From Shimia aestuarii (lineage in GTDB: Bacteria > Pseudomonadota > Alphaproteobacteria > Rhodobacterales > Rhodobacteraceae): a stretch of 64,000 nt of DNA. Shown one piece after another: positions 7,690 to 16,683 of this stretch (position 1 is the first letter of the stretch; every line of letters starts with the position of its first letter). The notes below the pieces were generated by a model. It ran no database searches. It worked only from the letters and a program-made list of their open reading frames with translations, and was not told the origin of the DNA. The DNA lies in assembly GCF_900114635.1 (NCBI RefSeq), contig NZ_FOTQ01000002.1:186001-250000 (forward strand), in the 5' to 3' direction. The position numbers and the translations under genes were made by a program.

Positions 7690-9510
7690 TCAGTAGCCGC
7701 TGTCCGTGATCAGAACCCTGTGGCCCGGTGCGACCTCTTTATAGATCGAAGGCTCCGGCTCATATCCCACCGGATGAATGGGCGACGGGATCGGCTTGAA
7801 ATTAAGGTCTTTTTCCGATTTTCGCTGGTTCGGATCGGCAATCGGAACCGCCTTCATCAGCGCCTGCGTATAGGGGTGCTGCGGGTTTTCAAACACCGCC
7901 CGGCGCGGACCGATCTCGACGATCCGCCCAAGGTACATCACACCAACATCATGGCTCACCCGCTCCACCACGGCCATGTCGTGACTGATGAACAGGTAAG
8001 AGATTTCAAGCTCGGCCTGCAACTCCATCATCAGGTTCAGAACCTGCGCCTGAACCGATACGTCCAGCGCCGACACCGCCTCGTCCGCAACGATCAGCTT
8101 GGGGTTCAACGCAAGAGCGCGGGCAATCGCGATCCGCTGACGCTGCCCGCCTGAAAGTTCATGCGGATAGCGGTTCATGAAACTGCGCGGCAGCTCCACC
8201 CGGTCAAACAACATCGCCACGCGATCCATCATCGCGGACCCTTTATGGGTGCCGTAATTGCGCATCGGCTCGGCCACTTGATCCGACAGCTTCATCTGCG
8301 GATTGAGCGAGGCAAAGGGGTCCTGGAAAATCATCTGCATGTCCTGACGGACCTTGTGCAGTTCGCGGGAATTGAGCGCAATGACATCCTTGTCATCGAA
8401 CTGCACATGTCCCGATTCCGGCTCGACAAGCCGCAGGATCGACCGCCCCGCCGTCGACTTGCCGCATCCAGACTCTCCCACCAGAGACAGCGTGCGCCCC
8501 TTGTTCACGGTGAAAGAAACATCCTCGACCGCGTGCACCTTGGCCACCGTGCGACGCAGCAGCCCGCCCTGCACCGGGAAGCGCGTCACAAGGTTCTTCA
8601 CCTCGAGAATCGGCTCATCGGTGCCGGGAATCGGATCTGTCGAATGGGTCGTATCGCCAAAAAGCTTCATCGGGCGCGGCAGGTCGGTTCCCGACATGTC
8701 GCCCAGCTTGGGCACAGCCGCCAAAAGCGCCTTGGTGTAATCATGGGTCGGGTTTTCGAAAATCTCCTGAACCGTGCCCTCTTCGACCTTGTTGCCCCGG
8801 AACATGACCACCACGCGGTCCGCCATCTGCGCCACCACCGCCATGTCATGGGTGATGAACATCACCGCCGTACCGGTTTCCCGCTTCAGGCGGTCCATCA
8901 GGGCAAGAATTTCGGCCTGAATGGTCACGTCCAGCGCCGTGGTGGGTTCATCCGCGATCAACAGACGCGGTTCACAGGCCATCGCCATGGCGATCACCAC
9001 CCGCTGACGCATCCCGCCCGACAATTCATGCGGATACTGGTGCAGACGCCGTTCGGGCTCGGGAATGCGGACCTGACGCAGCAACTCCAGCGCGCGCGCC
9101 TCGGCATCCGCCTTGGACATTTTCTTGTGCAGCCGCAGCCCTTCGGTCAGCTGGCGACCCACCGTAAACACGGGGTTGAGCGCGGTCATCGGCTCCTGAA
9201 AGATCATTCCGATCTCGTTTCCGCGAATCGTGCGCATCAGATCCTGGTCGGTTTTGGCGAGGTCCGCCGCGCCCGCGTCGCGCCGGTTAAACACCAGCCG
9301 CCCCCCTGCGATTTCACCGCCGCCGAACTCGACAAGACGCATCAACGAGAGGCTTGAAACCGATTTGCCCGATCCGGATTCACCAACAATACAGACGGTT
9401 TCGCCCGGAAACACCTTGAACGAAACATCCTCGACGCCGACGACCGGCCCGTCCTTGGTCTGGAATTCGACCCTCAGGTTCTCGATCGAGGCAATGGCAT
9501 TGTCCAGCAT
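7690..9510 (-). CDS. Fused dual-domain peptide ABC transporter ATPase (DppD-DppF type)
   Basis: The 606-residue protein has two complete ABC domains in one chain. The first has Walker A GESGSGKS near residues 43-50, signature LSGGM near 165 and Walker B LLIADEPTTALD. The second has GESGCGKS near 345, LSGGQ near 455 and LIVADEAVSALD. Each domain ends with the oligopeptide-family extension (NPTHDYTKALLAAVP and NPQHPYTQALMKAVP), so this one protein does the job of DppD plus DppF/OppD plus OppF. It would power the permeases encoded divergently at 11624-13535. It heads the minus-strand catabolic operon, which couples import to deacylation. The function is firm as a class; the substrate is not known. 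Confidence 0.93.
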   Translation of the reverse strand: MLDNAIASIENLRVEFQTKDGPVVGVEDVSFKVFPGETVCIVGESGSGKSVSSLSLMRLVEFGGGEIAGGRLVFNRRDAGAADLAKTDQDLMRTIRGNEIGMIFQEPMTALNPVFTVGRQLTEGLRLHKKMSKADAEARALELLRQVRIPEPERRLHQYPHELSGGMRQRVVIAMAMACEPRLLIADEPTTALDVTIQAEILALMDRLKRETGTAVMFITHDMAVVAQMADRVVVMFRGNKVEEGTVQEIFENPTHDYTKALLAAVPKLGDMSGTDLPRPMKLFGDTTHSTDPIPGTDEPILEVKNLVTRFPVQGGLLRRTVAKVHAVEDVSFTVNKGRTLSLVGESGCGKSTAGRSILRLVEPESGHVQFDDKDVIALNSRELHKVRQDMQMIFQDPFASLNPQMKLSDQVAEPMRNYGTHKGSAMMDRVAMLFDRVELPRSFMNRYPHELSGGQRQRIAIARALALNPKLIVADEAVSALDVSVQAQVLNLMMELQAELEISYLFISHDMAVVERVSHDVGVMYLGRIVEIGPRRAVFENPQHPYTQALMKAVPIADPNQRKSEKDLNFKPIPSPIHPVGYEPEPSIYKEVAPGHRVLITDSGY

Positions 9511-9811
9511 TACGATTTCGCTCCCCGCGTATGTTTTTCTGGTATCCCCAAATCCCGACGCTACAGACAGCTCCGCCGGAAAGTCAAACCCGTGCTTCCG
9601 ATTTGATCAGATCGCGCCACGTCACCCCAAAAGGAACGCTTGCAATTTCCGGATGACTGGTCTGTGATGTCACGCAGTCGAGAGGGGAAACGGCGACAAG
9701 CTGCCAGAACGCAGGCACAGACCGGCGGGTCTTCTCTTTATGACAATCAAAAACCGGGTGCAGCCAATGTGCCCGACCAAGCACAGAAATGTGCCCAACA
9801 AGGAGTGTATG
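9511..9811. promoter_or_regulatory. Divergent intergenic region between the ATPase and the substrate-binding protein genes
   Basis: About 300 bases separate the two start codons, so promoters for both halves of the locus must lie here. I could not identify a convincing -35/-10 pair or a clear operator. AAGGAG at 9800-9804 is the ribosome site of the substrate-binding protein gene. No regulator gene is encoded nearby. Confidence 0.5.
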
Positions 9812-11512
9812 ATGAAAGCAAAGACACTTATGCTCGGCGCTGCAGCCGCATTTGTGATGGCCCCGGCGGCCATGGCAGAGCGCGGCTCGGACGGCCACGT
9901 AAATATCATTTACTGGCAAGCGCCGTCGATCCTGAACCCGTTCCTGTCGAGCGGCACCAAGGATATCGAATCCGCCTCGCTGGTGATCGAACCGCTCGGT
10001 CGCTATGACCCCAACGGCAACCTCGTGCCCTACCTGGCCCAGGAAATTCCGACCGTCGCCAATGGCGGCGTGTCCGAGGATCTCAAGTCGATCACTTGGA
10101 AGCTAAAAGAGGGCCTGCTCTGGTCCGACGGCACCGCAGTGACCTCGGCTGACGTGAAATTCACCGCCGAATACTGCATGCACCCCGAAGGCGGCTGTGC
10201 GCAGCTGGCCAAGTTCGACGGCGTCGACAATGTCGAAATCATCGACGACCTGACCGTCAAGGTGAACTTCACCGAACCCAAGCCGAACCCCTATGGCCCC
10301 TTCATGGGTGGCCAGTCGCCAATTCTCCAGATGGCTCAGTTCAAGGACTGCATGGGCGCCAAGGCACCCGAGTGTACCGAAGCCAATTTTGGTCCCATCG
10401 GCACCGGGCCGTTTGTCGTGGACGAGTTCAAGACCAACGACGTGATCTCGCTGTCGGCCAACCCGAACTACCGTGACCCGGCAAAACCGGCCTTTGCCAC
10501 CGTGACCTTCAAAGGCGGCGGCGATGCAACCGCAGCCGGTCGTGCGGTTCTGGAAACCGGCGAATTCGACTATGCGTGGAACCTCCAGCTGGCCCCCGAT
10601 GTTCTTGCCAAGATGGCAGAAGGCGGCAAAGGCAAGCCGATCGCAGCCTTCGGGTCGCTGGTCGAGCGTCTGGAAATGAACATGACGGACCCGTCGCCGG
10701 ATCTCGATGCGGACACCCGCTCGACCCGCAAGGCACCGCACCCGTTCCTGTCGGACATCAACGTGCGCAAGGCCCTGTCCATGGCGATCGATCGCAACCT
10801 GCTGGTGGAAATCGGCTACGGTCAGGCCGGTCGGCCGACCTGTAACCTGGTTCCCGGCCCGGCGGTTTACGCCTCTGACAACACCGACTGTCTGACCCAG
10901 GACATCGCCGGTGCCAACGCGCTTCTGGACGAAGCCGGCTGGGTCAAGGGTGCCGATGGTGTCCGCGCCAAGGATGGCGTGCGCCTGTCGATCCTCTACC
11001 AGACCTCGACCAACGCCGTGCGTCAGGACTTCCAGGCCCTGATCAAGCAGTGGTGGAGCGAGATCGGTGTTGAAACCGAACTGCGCAACCTGAACGCCTC
11101 GGTGTTCTTCGGTGGCGATCCCGGTTCGCCCGACACCTTCCAGAAGTTCTATGCCGACGTGGAAATGTATGCCAACAACTTCGATGGCACCGATCCGCAG
11201 GCCTACCTGTCGATGTACCGTTGCGGCAACGAGCCTCAGCCGTCGAACCAGTGGAACGGCGAAAACATCAACCGGTTCTGTGACCCCGAGTACGACAAGC
11301 TGATTGACGAACTGGGCCGCACCTCGGATCTTGAAAAGCGCTATGCGCTGGCCAAGAAGATGAACGAGATGCTGACCAAGGAAAGCTACGTGGTTGTGCC
11401 ACTGGTCGACCGTGGCCGCGTCTCGGCGCATTCCAACAGCCTGGGCGGTGTTGTTCTCAACACCTGGGACTCCGAACTGTGGAACGCTGCCGACTGGCAT
11501 CGCGTGAAATAA
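9812..11512 (+). CDS. Periplasmic substrate-binding protein of a peptide-type ABC transporter
   Basis: The protein of 566 residues begins with a Sec signal peptide, MKAKTLMLGAAAAFVMAPAA then MA, with cleavage expected after AMA. The mature protein has the SBP_bac_5 pattern: NIIYWQAPSILNPFLSSG, LKEGLLWSDGTAVTSADVKF, PIGTGPFVVDEFK and FLSDINVRKALSMAIDRN. This family binds di- and oligopeptides, opines or other amines in the periplasm and delivers them to DppBC-type permeases. The frame is open further upstream, but AAGGAG lies just before two adjacent ATGs; 9812 has the better spacing (9809 is the alternative). A hairpin after the stop separates it from the permease genes, as expected when the binding protein is made in excess. 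Confidence 0.9.
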   Translation: MKAKTLMLGAAAAFVMAPAAMAERGSDGHVNIIYWQAPSILNPFLSSGTKDIESASLVIEPLGRYDPNGNLVPYLAQEIPTVANGGVSEDLKSITWKLKEGLLWSDGTAVTSADVKFTAEYCMHPEGGCAQLAKFDGVDNVEIIDDLTVKVNFTEPKPNPYGPFMGGQSPILQMAQFKDCMGAKAPECTEANFGPIGTGPFVVDEFKTNDVISLSANPNYRDPAKPAFATVTFKGGGDATAAGRAVLETGEFDYAWNLQLAPDVLAKMAEGGKGKPIAAFGSLVERLEMNMTDPSPDLDADTRSTRKAPHPFLSDINVRKALSMAIDRNLLVEIGYGQAGRPTCNLVPGPAVYASDNTDCLTQDIAGANALLDEAGWVKGADGVRAKDGVRLSILYQTSTNAVRQDFQALIKQWWSEIGVETELRNLNASVFFGGDPGSPDTFQKFYADVEMYANNFDGTDPQAYLSMYRCGNEPQPSNQWNGENINRFCDPEYDKLIDELGRTSDLEKRYALAKKMNEMLTKESYVVVPLVDRGRVSAHSNSLGGVVLNTWDSELWNAADWHRVK

Positions 11513-11520
11513 ATCAACAC

Positions 11521-11543
11521 GGGGCGGGCGTCATGCCCGCCCC
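11521..11543 (+). terminator. Attenuating hairpin between binding-protein and permease genes
   Basis: A perfect nine-base-pair GC stem (GGGGCGGGC/GCCCGCCCC) with a five-base loop lies 8 bases after the stop codon and is followed by ATTTCTA. It is placed to terminate part of the transcription or to protect the 3' end of the binding-protein mRNA. Confidence 0.65.
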
Positions 11544-11623
11544 ATTTCTATCCGGTGCCCGGCAGGCAGGTCGCTGTCCGGCATGAAAATCAACAATAAG
11601 ACTGACGCATAAAGGCGCCGCAC

Positions 11624-12631
11624 ATGCTGACCTTCACCATCCGCCGTCTGATCCTTGCGATCCCGACGCTTTTATTCATCAGCCTCGTCATCTTCCTCTT
11701 GCTCGAGCTTGCTCCGGGTGACCCGATGGCACAGGTCCCGCTCACCGTGCCCCCCGAGGTCAAGGAAAAGATGCGCCTCGCCCTTGGTTTGGGCGAACCC
11801 GGCTATATCCGCTTCTGGAAATGGCTGGTTCAGTTCTTCTGGATCGAACCCCAGGTTCTTATCGACCACTATTTCGGAACCACCTTCTCCGAGGGCAAAC
11901 TCCGGGTCATCAGCTGGCAGCACCGCGCGCCCGTCATGGACGTGGTGGTTCAGCGCCTGCCCCAGACGCTCTGGGTTGTCGGCATGTCCTATGTCGTCGG
12001 CGTTCTGATCGCCCTGCCCATCGGCATCTACTCGGCCTATCGCCAGTATTCGATGTTCGATCAGGCCGGGACATTCATCACCATGATCGGCTATTCGATC
12101 CCGCCCTTCTTCACCGGGCCGCTGGTGATCGTGATCTTCTCGGTGCAACTGGGCTGGTTCCCCTTCATCTATGACACCACCCATGTGGTCAACGACTGGG
12201 ACAGCTTCATCTACCAGCTTCGCCAGATGATCATGCCGGTGATGGTGCTTGCCCTGCAGACCACCGCCCAGATCAGCCGCTACATGCGCGCCTCGATGCT
12301 GGACAACCTGAACCAGGATTACGTCCGCACCGCCCGTGCAAAGGGCCTGTCGGAACGAGTCGTGGTGCTGGTACACGTGCTCAGGAATTCGATGATCCCG
12401 GTTGTCACCGTGATCGCGCTTGGCCTTCCGGCTATCTTCGGCGGCGCCATCATCACCGAACAGGTGTTTTCCGTGAACGGCATCGGCGCCCAGCTGATCG
12501 GCGCCATCCAGGCCAACGACCTGCCTACGGTACAGACCCTGACCTTCATGTTTGCCTTCCTCATCGTCTTCTTCAACCTGATTGCAGACGTGCTTTATGG
12601 CATTCTTGACCCGAGGATCCGCTATGACTGA
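11624..12631 (+). CDS. Peptide-type ABC transporter permease (DppB-like)
   Basis: The 335-residue membrane protein begins with the typical MLTFTIRRLILAIPTLLFIS first transmembrane segment and has an extended periplasmic loop before the membrane core. The EAA-type loop near the C-terminus (YVRTARAKGLSERVVVLVHV) is the contact site for the ATPase. It is one of two inner-membrane subunits of the importer. It overlaps the next permease gene by eight bases, which implies translational coupling. The extra loop after the first helix (about residues 45-105) is longer than in classical DppB but occurs in several subfamilies. Confidence 0.92.
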   Translation: MLTFTIRRLILAIPTLLFISLVIFLLLELAPGDPMAQVPLTVPPEVKEKMRLALGLGEPGYIRFWKWLVQFFWIEPQVLIDHYFGTTFSEGKLRVISWQHRAPVMDVVVQRLPQTLWVVGMSYVVGVLIALPIGIYSAYRQYSMFDQAGTFITMIGYSIPPFFTGPLVIVIFSVQLGWFPFIYDTTHVVNDWDSFIYQLRQMIMPVMVLALQTTAQISRYMRASMLDNLNQDYVRTARAKGLSERVVVLVHVLRNSMIPVVTVIALGLPAIFGGAIITEQVFSVNGIGAQLIGAIQANDLPTVQTLTFMFAFLIVFFNLIADVLYGILDPRIRYD

Positions 12632-13535
12632 CATGAGCAACATGGAACCGACCAAGCCGGAACGCAGCCAATGGGTCGACGTCTGGGACCAGTTCAAGCA
12701 TCACAAGGGCGCGCTTCTAGGCGGGATCATCTTTATCGTGATCGTCGTCGGCGTCTTCCTTGGCCCACTGGTCTGGCCCTATGACGCCCAGTTCATCGAC
12801 ATCCGCGCCCGCAACCAGGGCCCAAGCTGGGCGCATCCCTTTGGCACCGACCAGCTGGGCCGCGACACGCTCGCCCGGATGATGGCCGGGGGCCAAACCT
12901 CGATCGCCGTCGGCCTCACCGCCATGCTGCTGGCCCTCGGACTGGGCAGCCTTGTGGGGATCACTGCCGGGTTCTTCAAACGGCTCGACGGGCCGCTGAT
13001 GCGCATCACGGACCTGTTCCTTGCCCTGCCGATCCTGCCGCTGCTGCTGGTGATGATGCTGCTCTTCCGCGAACCGCTCTCGGGCGCCGTTGGCCCGGAA
13101 CGCGGCATCTTCATCCTGATCGTGGTCGCCATTGGTGTGACAAGCTGGATGCCCACCGCACGGATCGTGCGCGGCGATGTGCTGGCCCTCAAGGAGCGCG
13201 AGTTCATCCTCGCCGCCCGCTCCATCGGCACCTCCAACACCAACATGATCAAGCGCCACATCCTGCCCAACGTGCTCTCGCCGATCATGGTGTCGGCCAC
13301 GCTTGGCATTGCAAACGCGATCATCACGGAATCGGCGCTGTCCTTCCTTGGCCTCGGCTTCCCGCCGGACTTCCCCACATGGGGGCGCCTGCTGAACGAC
13401 GCGACACAATACCTGCAGGACTACCCTGAGCGGGTGTTCTGGCCCGGTCTGGCGATTTCGCTGACCGTGCTCAGCGTGAACTACCTTGGCGACGGCCTGC
13501 GCGACGCGCTCGACCCGCGCATCCGGGGACGCTGA
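12624..13535 (+). CDS. Peptide-type ABC transporter permease (DppC-like)
   Basis: The protein of 303 residues has an N-terminal cytoplasmic stretch, a first membrane helix (GGIIFIVIVVGVFLGPLVW), the conserved HPFGTDQLGRDTLARMMAGG typical of DppC/OppC, and the ATPase-contact loop REFILAARSIGTSN followed by HILPNVLSPIMVSAT. The start at 12624 overlaps the previous stop and has GAGGAT upstream; the frame is open 14 codons earlier but without a ribosome site. With the DppB-like protein it forms the importer channel. A strong terminator follows, closing the plus-strand operon. Confidence 0.92.
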   Translation: MTDMSNMEPTKPERSQWVDVWDQFKHHKGALLGGIIFIVIVVGVFLGPLVWPYDAQFIDIRARNQGPSWAHPFGTDQLGRDTLARMMAGGQTSIAVGLTAMLLALGLGSLVGITAGFFKRLDGPLMRITDLFLALPILPLLLVMMLLFREPLSGAVGPERGIFILIVVAIGVTSWMPTARIVRGDVLALKEREFILAARSIGTSNTNMIKRHILPNVLSPIMVSATLGIANAIITESALSFLGLGFPPDFPTWGRLLNDATQYLQDYPERVFWPGLAISLTVLSVNYLGDGLRDALDPRIRGR

Positions 13536-13562
13536 ATAAGGACAAACCCACATCAAATCGTG

Positions 13563-13593
13563 AAAAGGCCGGATCAAACGATCCGGCCTTTTT
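13563..13593 (+). terminator. Strong intrinsic terminator of the ABC transporter operon
   Basis: A 13-base-pair perfect stem, AAAAGGCCGGATC with GATCCGGCCTTTT, closes an AAAC loop and runs into a T-run, starting 28 bases after the permease stop. This is a classical rho-independent terminator. Confidence 0.9.
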
Positions 13594-13690
13594 CATATAC
13601 GTGAATTTTTTCCCGCCCGCAGCAGGGCAGCGGAACATTATTCTACCTCCGACATCATATTCACATGATCACATGCTTGAAACCGTGCAT

Positions 13691-13713
13691 TTTTCCCGCC
13701 AATTGGGAAAAAA
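13691..13713 (+). promoter_or_regulatory. Inverted repeat upstream of the YeeE/YedE gene
   Basis: An AT-rich inverted repeat, TTTTTCCC then seven bases then GGGAAAAA, lies about 30 bases before the YeeE start codon. Its position suggests an operator or a 5'-leader hairpin. I see no ATTC-N8-GAAT type site that would point to an ArsR-family sulfur regulator. Confidence 0.35.
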
Positions 13714-13738
13714 TTCTCATACGCGCGGAGAGTTTCTC

Positions 13739-14800
13739 ATGTTCGAGTCCCTTGGTTTCGAAAACTGGACCGCCCCACAGGTGGTTGTTCTTTTTGCCCT
13801 CGCTCTTGGCATCGCATTTGGCGCTTTTGCCGAACGCTCGGCCTTCTGCTTTCGCCGCGCGCTTGTGGGCGAAGACCGCCGCGCCGCGCTTGGCGTCTGG
13901 CTGACCGCACTGGCCATCGCTCTTCTGGGCACCCAAGCCGCTGTCGCGCTTGACTGGATCACCTTCGCCGATCACCGCCTCATGAACAGCGATCTGCCAA
14001 TACTCGCCATCCTCGTCGGCGGCCTGCTCTTTGGCATCGGCATGGTGCTGGCCCGTGGCTGTGCCTCGCGCCTCACCGTGCTGTCGGGCACCGGCAACCT
14101 GCGCGCGCTTCTGGTGATGCTGGTCTTTGCCCTCACCGCCCATGCCACGCTCAAGGGCGTACTGGCCCCGCTGCGCACCTCACTTGGCGCGTTTACCCTT
14201 CCCCTTGAAAACACCGCCCTGCCCGGCAACGCCCTGCTCTGGACCGCGCTCATCGCCGTCGCTGCCCTGACCTTCGCCCTGCGCAGCGGCAATGGCCGGA
14301 AACCCCTTGCCCTCGCCGCGCTGATTGGCGCGCTGGTCCCACTGGGCTGGGTCGGTACCGGCCTCGTGCTCTATGACGATTTCGACCCCATCGCGATGGA
14401 GAGCCTCTCCTTCACCGCCCCCGCCGCCGACACGTTGTTCTTTACCATTGCCTCCACGGCGATCTCCGCCAGCTTCGGCACCGGCCTGATCGGCGGTGTT
14501 CTCCTCGGCAGCTTCGCCGCCGCGCTCCTCTTTGGCAGCTTCAAATGGCAAAGCTTCGACAGCCCCGCCCAGACCGGCCGCTACCTGCTTGGCGGTGCGC
14601 TCATGGGTCTCGGTGGCGTGCTTGCAGGCGGGTGCACCGTCGGCGCCGGCCTCTCAGGCCTGCCCACGCTTTCTATCGCCGCCCTGCTCGCCGTGCTGGC
14701 CATGGCAACAGGCGCACTGGCCACCCACCGCCTGCTCAATGCACGTGCGACCGTATCCGGCGCACCATCAGCCACACCGCAAACACAACCGGCAGAGTGA
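13739..14800 (+). CDS. YeeE/YedE-family membrane transporter (thiosulfate/sulfur type)
   Basis: The protein of 353 residues has about nine hydrophobic segments arranged as two related halves. The family's key motifs are visible: SAFCFRRALVGE near the N-terminus, LARGCASRLTVLSGTGNLR in the first half and LAGGCTVGAGLSGLPTLS in the second. In characterised YeeE proteins such cysteines pass thiosulfate through the membrane; other members move different sulfur compounds. The ATG at 13739 follows CGGAGAG and gives the usual short N-terminus; the frame is open 46 codons further upstream. The 3' end overlaps the convergent DUF3422 gene by 65 bases. No TusA/YeeD partner is adjacent. Confidence 0.82.
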   Translation: MFESLGFENWTAPQVVVLFALALGIAFGAFAERSAFCFRRALVGEDRRAALGVWLTALAIALLGTQAAVALDWITFADHRLMNSDLPILAILVGGLLFGIGMVLARGCASRLTVLSGTGNLRALLVMLVFALTAHATLKGVLAPLRTSLGAFTLPLENTALPGNALLWTALIAVAALTFALRSGNGRKPLALAALIGALVPLGWVGTGLVLYDDFDPIAMESLSFTAPAADTLFFTIASTAISASFGTGLIGGVLLGSFAAALLFGSFKWQSFDSPAQTGRYLLGGALMGLGGVLAGGCTVGAGLSGLPTLSIAALLAVLAMATGALATHRLLNARATVSGAPSATPQTQPAE

Positions 14801-16016
14801 CCCCGGCGGTCAGCAATCCCTTGCTGATCCCAAGCATCCCGGCCAGCGGATACAGCAGGTATGCCGCCAACGACACCGCGTAGTAGCTGATTGCCACCAC
14901 CGACAGGCCCTCGACGGTTTCCTGCAGGCGCAACTGCAGATCCGCGCGCCGGTCCATGCTTTCCAGCAAAGCCTGGTTCTGGGCCGAACGGGCCACGTCC
15001 ACCTTGGTGCGCAGCAACTCGCCCGCCCGCATCGCCCGCTCCGCCAGGGCCTCAAGCCGCCCCTTGGTCGAGGCCACCGTGCGCATCGCCGGATCATAGC
15101 GACGCATCATGAACTCGCCAAAGGTCTGCCGCCCCTCGAACCGCACTTCGCGCAACACCTCGATCCGCTGGTTCACGATCGCCTCGTAGGCCTCTGTCGC
15201 CCCAAAGCGGAACGCATTCTTGGCCAACATGTTCTCTGCCTCTGCCGAGGTCTGCAGCAATTCGTCCAGCACCTCTTCGGCGGGGGTATCCCCCCCGGCG
15301 ATCTCCGACATCATCCGGCTCAGCCGGCCCTCGATCTCGGCTATCTGCCCGCCCATCTGGCGCACCCGCTCATAGCCGAGCATCGACATCGCCTTGTAGG
15401 TCTCGATTTCGCACAATCGCTGCACAACCCGCCCGACCCGGCGCGCGCCCGTGCCCGGAGACACCAGGGCGGCCATACGCATATGCCCCGCCGGATTGAT
15501 GCGGAAATCGGTTGCCACCACCACATCACCATCCAGCACTTCCGAGACAGCAAGACTCTCGGGCACGAACCACGACTTCAGGCTCTCCCGCAGAACCTCC
15601 GGCTCCGGGCGCTTCTCCACCCGGATCAACGCCGAGGTAATCCGTCCCCCCGGCGCCCGCGCCAGCCAATCCTCGGGAAACACTTCAAACTCGGCCGGAT
15701 CAAACGGCCGCACCGACAGGCCGTTCGTGAACACCGTGTAGGTGACAAACTCGGCGTGCTGCTCCCACTTGAGATAATGCCGCCCGATCTCCCCGGAATA
15801 ATGCGTGGCGCCGGGGCGCGGATGCGCCGCGCCATGCCGGTCCAGCAGTTCCAGCAAATGCGCAAGATCCCCGGAGCGATCCCGCGACACGGCATTCTCC
15901 ACCGCCTTGATCGCCAGGAACACGGCCGTTGAAGGCACTTCCAGCGACGGGAACGGGCGCGCGTGCAGCTCATTGGCCAGCTGATAGCGCAAAGGATGAT
16001 CTTCAATCGGGGGCAT
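14736..16016 (-). CDS. DUF3422 family membrane-anchored protein
   Basis: The 426-residue protein matches the proteobacterial DUF3422 pattern: an N-terminal HPLRYQLANELHARPFPSLE, an acidic and basic mixed middle with long helical, coiled-coil-prone stretches (about 230-350), and two C-terminal transmembrane segments (about 365-420) ending in a short basic tail. No enzymatic motif is evident and the biological role of the family is unknown. GGAGACCCGCG before the ATG supports the start. The 3' end overlaps the convergent YeeE gene by 65 bases, so the last helix of this protein is encoded opposite the C-terminus of the transporter. Confidence 0.8.
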   Translation of the reverse strand: MPPIEDHPLRYQLANELHARPFPSLEVPSTAVFLAIKAVENAVSRDRSGDLAHLLELLDRHGAAHPRPGATHYSGEIGRHYLKWEQHAEFVTYTVFTNGLSVRPFDPAEFEVFPEDWLARAPGGRITSALIRVEKRPEPEVLRESLKSWFVPESLAVSEVLDGDVVVATDFRINPAGHMRMAALVSPGTGARRVGRVVQRLCEIETYKAMSMLGYERVRQMGGQIAEIEGRLSRMMSEIAGGDTPAEEVLDELLQTSAEAENMLAKNAFRFGATEAYEAIVNQRIEVLREVRFEGRQTFGEFMMRRYDPAMRTVASTKGRLEALAERAMRAGELLRTKVDVARSAQNQALLESMDRRADLQLRLQETVEGLSVVAISYYAVSLAAYLLYPLAGMLGISKGLLTAGVTLPVVFAVWLMVRRIRSHVH

Positions 16017-16128
16017 CGCGGGTCTCCAAAACTGCCCGCACCATAGACATTTCGCCCGACAAGTAAAGAAATCTTTTATTTCAAAGGGTTACAGGAATAC
16101 CATTGCATACCAAGCCAGTGCAACCCCT

Positions 16129-16530
16129 TCATTCAACGGCCAAAATCGTCCCCTGCGCCGCCGCACACAGCTTTTCGCCCTCTTCCGTCACGGCATAGAC
16201 ATCGCAGCGGCACACCGCCTGCCGCTTGCCATGGGACAGCACTTCGGCCCGCGCCACCAACGCCTCCCCCATCGCCGGGCGCACGTAGTTCACCTTGATT
16301 TCCTGCGTCAGCACATTGCCCAGAACCGATCCCCCGGCATAGGTCATGGCATTGTCCGCAAGATAGGCCAGCACACCACCATGCGCGAACCCGTGCTGCT
16401 GTTTCAGGGTGTCCGCCAACGCCACGCGCAACTCCGCCCGCCCCGGCTCAAACGCGATCAACTCCGCCCCCAACAACTGGCTGAACGGCTGCGATTTCAG
16501 GATCTCGCGCCCAAACTCCAGAATATCCAT
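16129..16530 (-). CDS. PaaI-type hotdog-fold thioesterase
   Basis: The protein of 133 residues has the hotdog core signature QQHGFAHGGVLAYLADNAMT (about residues 44-63), where HGG plus a later acidic residue form the acyl-CoA thioesterase site in PaaI/YdiI-like enzymes. It probably hydrolyses an aromatic or medium-chain acyl-CoA in the cytoplasm. The frame opens nine codons earlier at 16557, but GGGAGG lies six bases before the ATG at 16530, which gives the usual length. The 110 bases between it and the DUF3422 gene hold no clear feature. Confidence 0.8.
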   Translation of the reverse strand: MDILEFGREILKSQPFSQLLGAELIAFEPGRAELRVALADTLKQQHGFAHGGVLAYLADNAMTYAGGSVLGNVLTQEIKVNYVRPAMGEALVARAEVLSHGKRQAVCRCDVYAVTEEGEKLCAAAQGTILAVE

Positions 16531-16640
16531 ACCCGTCCTCCCTGTTTCGCTGAACACAAACCATCACCCGCGCGCGCCCCTGTCAAAACCGACGTCGCGG
16601 CAGCCACATCGCCCCACCTGCAACCGGCCCTCCTTCTTCC

Positions 16641-16670
16641 TTTTGCCAGAAATATCCTGGGGGAGTCGCA
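16641..16670 (-). repeat. Dispersed 3'-end element, copy B
   Basis: On the minus strand it reads CGACTCCCCCAGGATATTTC then TGGCAAAA, downstream of pntB and in its orientation. The flanking hairpin at 16684-16698 (GGGGGC/GCCCCC with an AAC loop) matches the hairpin beside copy A. Confidence 0.55.
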
Positions 16671-16683
16671 GCATTGCTGCGGC

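Noticed and set aside
13640-13690. An ArsR-type (ATTC-N8-GAAT) operator for the YeeE/YedE gene
   Set aside because: Several ATTC words occur, but none has the matching GAAT at the needed distance.
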